A stretch of 20,316 nucleotides of DNA from CAYVWB01 sp964455395. Lineage in GTDB: Bacteria; Desulfobacterota; Desulfovibrionia; Desulfovibrionales; Desulfovibrionaceae. The notes beneath the pieces were generated by a model that saw only the letters and a program-made list of their open reading frames with translations, ran no database searches and had not been told where the DNA came from. A program made the translations under genes and the position numbers. The DNA lies in contig CAYVWB010000075.1 of assembly GCA_964455395.1 (NCBI GenBank), forward strand, positions 1-20,316, in the 5' to 3' direction. Within the stretch, counting starts at the first letter, position 1; every line of letters starts with the position of its first letter. This document shows, one piece after another, positions 15,901 to 20,316 of this stretch.

Positions 15901-18860
15901 GCGCCAAAGTCTTCGCCCGGGACGAGGAAGGCCGCGCCCTGCGCGCCGTGGGCGCGCATACTGACATCACCACGCGGGTGCACCTGGAGCAAGAGCTCTC
16001 GGACCAGCTCTCCTTCCAGGTCGCCCTCATGGACACCATCCCCAACCCCATCTTCGTGAAGGACGTCAACGCCCGCTTCGTCAGCTTCAATACGGCTTAC
16101 GAAGTCGCCTTCGGCGTGCGCCGCAAGGACCTCATCGGCAAGACGGTCCTCGAACTGGACTATCTCCCCGAAGCGGACCGCCGCGCCTACCAGGACGAGG
16201 ACATGCGCATCATCAACGAAGGGGGGCTGGTGCGCAGGGAATTCCCCATCACGTTCGCCGACGGGCTCCCCCACGACGTCATTTACTGGGTGGCGGGCTT
16301 CGACCTCGCCGACGGCCGACGCGGCGGCATGCTCGGCGTCATCGTGGACATCTCCGAGCAGAAACGTCTGGAATCGGAGCTGATGCACGCCAAGGACGCG
16401 GCCGATCAAGCCAACCAGGCCAAGAGCGAGTTCCTGGCGCGCATGAGCCACGAGATACGCACCCCCATGAACGCCGTCATCGGCATGAGCCACCTCGCCC
16501 TGGCTGCAAACCCGGAGCCGAAGCTGCTCAATTACCTCAAGAAGATCCAGGCCGCCGCCCACAACTTGCTCGGCGTCATCAACGACATCCTCGACTTCTC
16601 CAAGATTGAAGCCGGCAAGATGGCCTTGGAGCGCGTGGAATTCGATCTCGACGAGGTCCTGGACGACCTCGCCAACATCGTCGCAGTGAAAGCCGCCGCC
16701 AAGCCCCTGGACATCATTTTCCATGTGGATGCAGCCGTTCCCCGCCGGCTCGTGGGCGATCCCCTCCGGCTGGGACAAGTGCTCGTGAACCTCGCCGGCA
16801 ACGCCGTGAAGTTCACCGAGTCGGGCGAAATCGTCCTCGCCGCCGTCCTTGCCGAAAACCGATCGACGGACCCCACGTCCCATGACCGGGACACCCACGA
16901 AACAGACCCCGAATCGCGCGCTGATACAGACACCGTGGCCGTGCGCTTCAGCGTGCGCGACACCGGCATCGGCATGACGCCAGAGCAGAAAGCCAAGCTC
17001 TTCCAGTCCTTCTCCCAAGCCGAAGACGCCACCACCCGCAAATACGGCGGCACAGGCCTCGGCCTCGCCATCTGCAAACGCCTCGTGGAGATGATGGGCG
17101 GCGATATCGACGTGGAGACCGAAGCCGAACGCGGCAGCGAGTTCTTCTTCACCCTTCCCCTGGGCCGCGTGGCCACCGCGCAAGACCGCGACCGCCACCG
17201 CCACCCGGACCTGCGCCAGCTGCGCTGCCTGGTGGTGGACGACAACCCCACGGCCCGCGCCACCCTCGCAGACGCCCTGGAGGCCTTGGCCAGCAGACCC
17301 GCTCTGGCGGAAGACGCCGCAGCAGGCTTCCGCGCCGTGGAGGAGGCCTCCGCCGGAGGGACTCCCTTCGATCTGGTGCTGGTGGACGCAAGCCTGCAGG
17401 ACACGGCGGCTCCCCAGCGCAGCTCCATGGACAATGGCCAAGCAGGCCCCGCCGGCGAAGGTCTGACGCTGGCGCATCGCATCGCAAAGCTGGGGGAGGG
17501 CGCCCCCGCCGTCCTGCTCATGGTTCCCGCGTTCGATGAAACGATGCAGCGCCGCGTCGCCGAACCGACCAACGCCGCGGCTGTGGCCGGCGTGTTGAGC
17601 CGACCGGCCTCGCGCTCCGCCCTCTTCGACGCGATCATGAACATCTTCGGCAAGGATCGCAGCCAGCGCGACGCCGCCGCCAGCCACGTCTCCGGCGTGG
17701 AGGCCGTCCGGCATCTCCATGGGGCGCGCGTGCTGCTGGTGGAGGACAACGAGATCAATCAGGAAGTCGCGAGGGAGATGCTCGAACAAGCCGGCTTCCA
17801 GGTCACCATCGCCGAGAACGGTCGCCGCGCCCTGGAAACAGTGGAGGCCGCCGCACCGGACGACCCGGATTTCTTTGACGTCGTGCTCATGGATATCCAG
17901 ATGCCCGAAATGGACGGCCTGGAAGCGACCCGCCGCATCCGCGCGCTGGGCCGTGACAACCCGGCGCACGCCCGCCTGAGCGCGTTGCCCATCATCGCCA
18001 TGACGGCGCAAGCCATGGAGGGCGACGCCGAGAAAAGCGTGGAGGCGGGCATGCTGGACCACGTGACCAAACCCATCGAACCGGACGCTCTCTTCAACGC
18101 TCTGGCGAAGCATGTGCCGCCGCGCAAGGATGGCCCGACGCCCCCTGAGACGGCTCTTGAAGCCACCCCGGCGGCGACGGCTTCCCCCGGGAACACCGCG
18201 CCCGACGCCGCCGGTCTCGTGGACACCCCCGCGTTGAAGGCCTCGGCCGGTCTCGCTCGGGTCGGCGGGAACCTCACGCTTTACAGGAAATTGCTGCGCA
18301 CGTTTCTGGACAAGCACACCGGCGCGTCGGCGCGTCTCCGTGACGTACTCGCCGACGGCGCGTCCGATGTCACGACCGACGCCCGCCGGGAGGCGCACAC
18401 CCTGAAGGGCGTGGCTGGCAATCTTGGCGCCGAACCCCTCCGCGCTGCGGCCGAAGCCATGGAGCACGCCTTGCGCCGCAGGGAAGAGGGAGAGGCCCCC
18501 CCCTTGCCCTGGGAGGCATTGGAGGCGCGGCTGGAAGAGGCGGCCGCCGCTATCCGGGAAACGCTGGCCGCCACCGAACCCTCACTCCGACGCGCCGGAG
18601 AAACGGGGGGAGCCGGGGGAGGCGGGGAGTCCACGGCGTCCCCCATCCCGGGTGGAGACGGCGCCGCCGTCCGCACGCACGTGGACGCGGCCCTGGGGTT
18701 GTTGGAGTCGGACTTGGGGCAGGCGCACGCCGAGCTGGACGCCTTGGCGCAGCTGCTGGGCGAGGACGCCCTCGCGTCTGTCCGCAGCGCCCTGGACGTC
18801 TTCGACACGGACGCCGCGGCCGAGGCGCTCTCCCGTCTGCGCGAGCGTCATGCATCCTGA
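12927..18860 (+). CDS. Hybrid histidine kinase with three periplasmic solute-binding domains (BvgS/EvgS-like)
   Basis: A 1977-residue protein; the ATG at 12927 has GAGGGAT upstream, while the next ATG (12954) has none. A signal sequence with nine consecutive Arg (about 13-21) ends near residue 47. Three family 3 solute-binding domains follow (about 59-285, 289-518, 546-772), then a membrane helix (778-800). The cytoplasmic part has PAS_3-like (about 816-1020, with an insertion), a second PAS (about 1030-1150), HisKA with phospho-acceptor His1175 (FLARMSHEIRTPMN), and HATPase with an N-box (NLAGNAVKF) and G-boxes (DTGIGM, GGTGLGL). REC1 (from Asp1438/Asp1439, Asp1487) has Arg1559 in place of the conserved Lys. 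REC2 is canonical (Glu1606/Asp1607, Asp1656, Lys1715). Hpt has His1824 (AHTLKGVAGNLG), followed by a helical tail. The predicted relay is His1175-Asp1656-His1824 to a separate regulator, most simply the HD-GYP gene 19 bases downstream. Confidence 0.95.
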   Translation: MRLESSHPPMAIRRRRRRRRRQSRRLLAHVMLWCVAACLTLAAPTTNAQEVPEAVAHPQEPFLLAMGENSSPLYAMRDGEPMGWMVDVWKLWAERTGTPIEFRPAPFPESVAMLREGSVHAHVGLLRGPERERFLDFIKPIGSYGAHVFRHKSVYGVYAIEDLAGFRVGVLKGDFAEDFLRRSLEESSIAIYPSNKALFEAVAAKEVRVFVKDTPVALAALHEMGVAADWIYSPLEPVYENTMYAAVRKGDADTAARVAEGFAAIADEELERIGVEWVARYRARTDDAIRFACMLDNAPFTMLTPGGRPTGLLVDLIRLWSERTGQPVEFVFGDWPQTLDFLRNGFADAHSGMFITEARSEWLAFSQSGLPTSVGLFHRAVTAPPVLAELAAAQHALQDDREPPPQTRVGVLEESASIDFIHEDAPALQTTPFHNMRTLVEALAEGAIQAVVVDAPAMFEEIRRQGLTGEIVMVQPPLRVRKLHMAAPLGDEALLQRIDQGLQAVSFADFLELERRWISDPDQRLLHVLGRDVALTAEERAWLKANPVLHLGVVQEFPPFEFVDDTGSHQGIASDYTRRIADKLGVEIVPVMDLTWPEIMQGMDEGSINLVSTIAPTPERLKRFAFTEPYIDFPVVIVARRDTPYIGSLEGLAGKTVALEDGYFTQEILEREHPEISILTVGDSIEALRAVSQGQADAYVGNSATVSYLTQKLALRELEVKSTTPHSSPLSYAAPSSDIILASILNKTLQSIPPDQQQEIHNRWINIQVERQVDWAEIWRIVGTIVGVALILISGTFYWNRRLAKVIRQREAYALALRDSEERYDLAMHATQDGLWDWSRDTGEIYQNPMFFQMLGYSPDSFQPGLESFAALLHPEDRDEVMAWILGHLEAPSDPEEADIRRETAGMNDAIAGIAGGFGSAEIEGEKGAVAPAEAIETRAPAPSGVSTMTATPAMTDAAGDPSPHTSDGEASWSREYRMRHADGGYRWILGRAKVFARDEEGRALRAVGAHTDITTRVHLEQELSDQLSFQVALMDTIPNPIFVKDVNARFVSFNTAYEVAFGVRRKDLIGKTVLELDYLPEADRRAYQDEDMRIINEGGLVRREFPITFADGLPHDVIYWVAGFDLADGRRGGMLGVIVDISEQKRLESELMHAKDAADQANQAKSEFLARMSHEIRTPMNAVIGMSHLALAANPEPKLLNYLKKIQAAAHNLLGVINDILDFSKIEAGKMALERVEFDLDEVLDDLANIVAVKAAAKPLDIIFHVDAAVPRRLVGDPLRLGQVLVNLAGNAVKFTESGEIVLAAVLAENRSTDPTSHDRDTHETDPESRADTDTVAVRFSVRDTGIGMTPEQKAKLFQSFSQAEDATTRKYGGTGLGLAICKRLVEMMGGDIDVETEAERGSEFFFTLPLGRVATAQDRDRHRHPDLRQLRCLVVDDNPTARATLADALEALASRPALAEDAAAGFRAVEEASAGGTPFDLVLVDASLQDTAAPQRSSMDNGQAGPAGEGLTLAHRIAKLGEGAPAVLLMVPAFDETMQRRVAEPTNAAAVAGVLSRPASRSALFDAIMNIFGKDRSQRDAAASHVSGVEAVRHLHGARVLLVEDNEINQEVAREMLEQAGFQVTIAENGRRALETVEAAAPDDPDFFDVVLMDIQMPEMDGLEATRRIRALGRDNPAHARLSALPIIAMTAQAMEGDAEKSVEAGMLDHVTKPIEPDALFNALAKHVPPRKDGPTPPETALEATPAATASPGNTAPDAAGLVDTPALKASAGLARVGGNLTLYRKLLRTFLDKHTGASARLRDVLADGASDVTTDARREAHTLKGVAGNLGAEPLRAAAEAMEHALRRREEGEAPPLPWEALEARLEEAAAAIRETLAATEPSLRRAGETGGAGGGGESTASPIPGGDGAAVRTHVDAALGLLESDLGQAHAELDALAQLLGEDALASVRSALDVFDTDAAAEALSRLRERHAS

Positions 18861-18879
18861 ATCATCCAATGGAGTCCGC

Positions 18880-20001
18880 ATGTCATCGGAAAAACACAAG
18901 ATCCTGGTGGTGGACGACACCCCGGACAATATTCAGATTCTGCTCGAGACGCTCAAGGACGAGTACGCCGTGGTCGCCGCCACCAACGGCGAGAAAGCCT
19001 TGCGACTGGCCAGCGCCGAGCCGCGGCCGAGCCTCATCCTCCTGGATATCATGATGCCCGGCATGGACGGCTATGAAGTCTGCCAGCGCCTCAAGGCGGA
19101 CGAGACGCTGGCCAAGATCCCTGTCATTTTCGTCACGGCCTTGAGCGACGAGCAGGACGAAAAGCACGGCCTGGACCTCGGCGCGGTGGATTATGTGACG
19201 AAGCCTTTCCGACCCAGCCTGGTGAAGGCGCGCGTGCGCAATCATCTGGAGTTGAAGTTGCACCGCGACAACCTGGAAGCGCTGGTCCGCCAACGCACCC
19301 GCGAGCTGACCATCACGCAGGAAGTGACCATCGAGAGCATGGCTTCCCTGGCGGAGTATCGCGACCCGGAGACCGGCGGCCACATCAACCGCACCAAACG
19401 CTACGTACGGCGGCTGGCGCAGCACTTGGCCACCAAGCCGCAGTTCGCCGAGTATTTCGACGACGAGACCATCAATCTGTTGTTTCAGTCAGCGCCGTTG
19501 CACGACCTGGGGAAGATCGGCGTGCGCGACCACATTCTGCTGAAGCCCGGCAAGTTGGAAGGCGAGGATTGGGAGGAAATGAAGCGGCACACCATCTACG
19601 GGCGCGACGCCATCGCCGCCACGGAAAAGAAGCTCGGCCGTGAATCGTTTCTGCGGTTCGCGAAGGAAATCGCTCATACGCACCATGAGCGCTGGGACGG
19701 CATGGGCTACCCCCAGGGGCTCGTCGGGGAAGCGATTCCCATTCTGGGGCGGCTCATGGCCATCGCGGACGTCTACGACGCGCTCATCAGCCGCCGTTGT
19801 TACAAACCGCCTTTCCCCCATGAACGCGCCGTCAAGATCATTCTGGAAGGCGAGGGGACCCATTTCGACCCGGCCATGGTGGCGGCTTTCCGCGAACTGG
19901 CCGAGGATTTCCGGCAGATCGCCATCAAATACGCCGACAGCGACGAGGAACGCGACATCCTGCAAGGCGGCGCGACGTCTGAGGCGCAGCCCAGCGAATA
20001 A
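18880..20001 (+). CDS. Response regulator with HD-GYP domain (c-di-GMP phosphodiesterase, RpfG-like)
   Basis: A 373-residue protein. I chose the ATG at 18880 because GGAG lies five bases upstream; the alternative ATG at 18850 overlaps the kinase stop and has no ribosome site. Residues 1-125 are a receiver with Asp12/Asp13, phospho-acceptor Asp56 (SLILLDIMMPGMDG) and Lys108. A linker helix follows, then an HD-GYP domain (about 150-345) with His208-Asp209 (LHDLGKIGV), HHERWDGMGYP at 268-278 (GYP at 276-278) and AIADVYDAL. The family hydrolyses cyclic-di-GMP to pGpG or GMP using a bound metal pair. It follows the hybrid kinase by 19 bases, so it is probably the phosphorylated output of that kinase. 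Confidence 0.94.
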   Translation: MSSEKHKILVVDDTPDNIQILLETLKDEYAVVAATNGEKALRLASAEPRPSLILLDIMMPGMDGYEVCQRLKADETLAKIPVIFVTALSDEQDEKHGLDLGAVDYVTKPFRPSLVKARVRNHLELKLHRDNLEALVRQRTRELTITQEVTIESMASLAEYRDPETGGHINRTKRYVRRLAQHLATKPQFAEYFDDETINLLFQSAPLHDLGKIGVRDHILLKPGKLEGEDWEEMKRHTIYGRDAIAATEKKLGRESFLRFAKEIAHTHHERWDGMGYPQGLVGEAIPILGRLMAIADVYDALISRRCYKPPFPHERAVKIILEGEGTHFDPAMVAAFRELAEDFRQIAIKYADSDEERDILQGGATSEAQPSE

Positions 20002-20123
20002 CGCGACCCGCCGGGGAAGGCTCGGCAGCGGACCCGGACTGGCGACGCGTTCCTGACGGCTCGTGGATTTCATGGCGCAGGCGTCGTCTTCTGCGCGTCC
20101 AGCAGCGTTGTCAGTCCCTCCCG
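20002..20123. other. Short convergent gap with weak hairpin
   Basis: A 122-bp gap between convergent genes. A 6-bp stem (GCGCAG 20075-20080 / CTGCGC 20091-20096) with a 10-base loop is the only structure of note; it has no T-tail, so a terminator role is doubtful. Confidence 0.4.
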
Positions 20124-20316
20124 TCACGCCGACGCTTCGTCCTCCTGTCGTTTGGGGATGCGGAAGAATATGGCGTAGAGCACAGGCGCCACGATGAGCG
20201 TAAGGGCCGTGGCGAAGGCGAGCCCCGCCATGATGGTGACGGCCATGGCCACGAAGAAGGCGTCCGCCAACAGTGGAATGAGCCCCAATACCGTGGTGCT
20301 GGCCGCCATGAGCACG
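20124..20316 (-). CDS. RND efflux permease, C-terminal fragment (partial)
   Basis: Only the last 63 residues or so are inside the window; the frame runs off the right edge and its apparent GTG start is internal. The sequence VLMAASTTVLGLIPLLADAFF and VTIMAGLAFATALTLIVAPVLYAIFF matches the final two membrane helices of AcrB/CusA-type RND pumps (compare the family pattern RPxLMTxxTTxLGLxPL). It ends in a charged tail (RIPKRQEDEASA). Substrate class cannot be told from this part. It is convergent with the HD-GYP gene and has no evident link to the region 1 adaptors. Confidence 0.85.
   Translation of the reverse strand, partial: VLMAASTTVLGLIPLLADAFFVAMAVTIMAGLAFATALTLIVAPVLYAIFFRIPKRQEDEASA

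Noticed and set aside
15507..18467. 986-residue open frame on the minus strand opposite the hybrid kinase
   Set aside because: It is antisense to a gene with firm domain matches, its composition is His/Gly/Val-rich without any recognisable motif, and long antisense frames are expected in GC-rich DNA.

Overview
This is a GC-rich bacterial window with strong G/C bias at third codon positions and short intergenic gaps. It has ten protein genes, two of them cut by the window edges. No rRNA, tRNA, insertion sequence or CRISPR array was seen. The gene content suggests a Gram-negative, motile or biofilm-forming, probably marine or salt-exposed proteobacterium: periplasmic adaptors, an RND pump, a BCCT osmolyte carrier with a Usp partner, a large BvgS-like hybrid kinase and an HD-GYP protein. 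A Desulfovibrio-like lineage would fit, but that is a weak guess from gene style and not a demonstrated placement.

Region 1 (1-7443, + strand) looks like a dedicated export and processing cassette for one surface protein. It holds the end of a membrane adaptor with a cytoplasmic GAF-like part fused to an HlyD-type part. Overlapping it by ATGA is a multi-pass M50 zinc-protease-like protein with a PqqD-like N-terminus and an HlyD-type C-terminus. After a 257-bp AT-enriched regulatory gap comes a 1224-residue acidic protein with a LEPR-XLL-type N-terminal motif, a DUF4347 domain, RTX calcium repeats and a CSPG/cadherin-like repeat. No ABC ATPase is visible in the window. This is the best candidate for an under-described system.

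Region 2 (7444-12704) holds stand-alone genes: a DUF2333 inner-membrane protein (-), an orphan periplasmic solute-binding protein (+) with a good sigma-54-type promoter, and a usp-BCCT pair (-) that converges on the solute-binding gene. A 31-bp imperfect direct repeat lies at the end of the solute-binding gene.

Region 3 (12927-20001, + strand) is a two-gene signalling operon. The first gene is a 1977-residue hybrid histidine kinase with three periplasmic solute-binding domains, two PAS domains, HisKA/HATPase, two receiver domains and Hpt. Nineteen bases later comes a REC-HD-GYP protein predicted to degrade cyclic-di-GMP. Together they could turn extracellular solute sensing into a change in c-di-GMP, which commonly controls adhesion; a link to the region 1 surface protein is only inference. 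The window ends in the 3' end of a convergent RND efflux permease gene (-).
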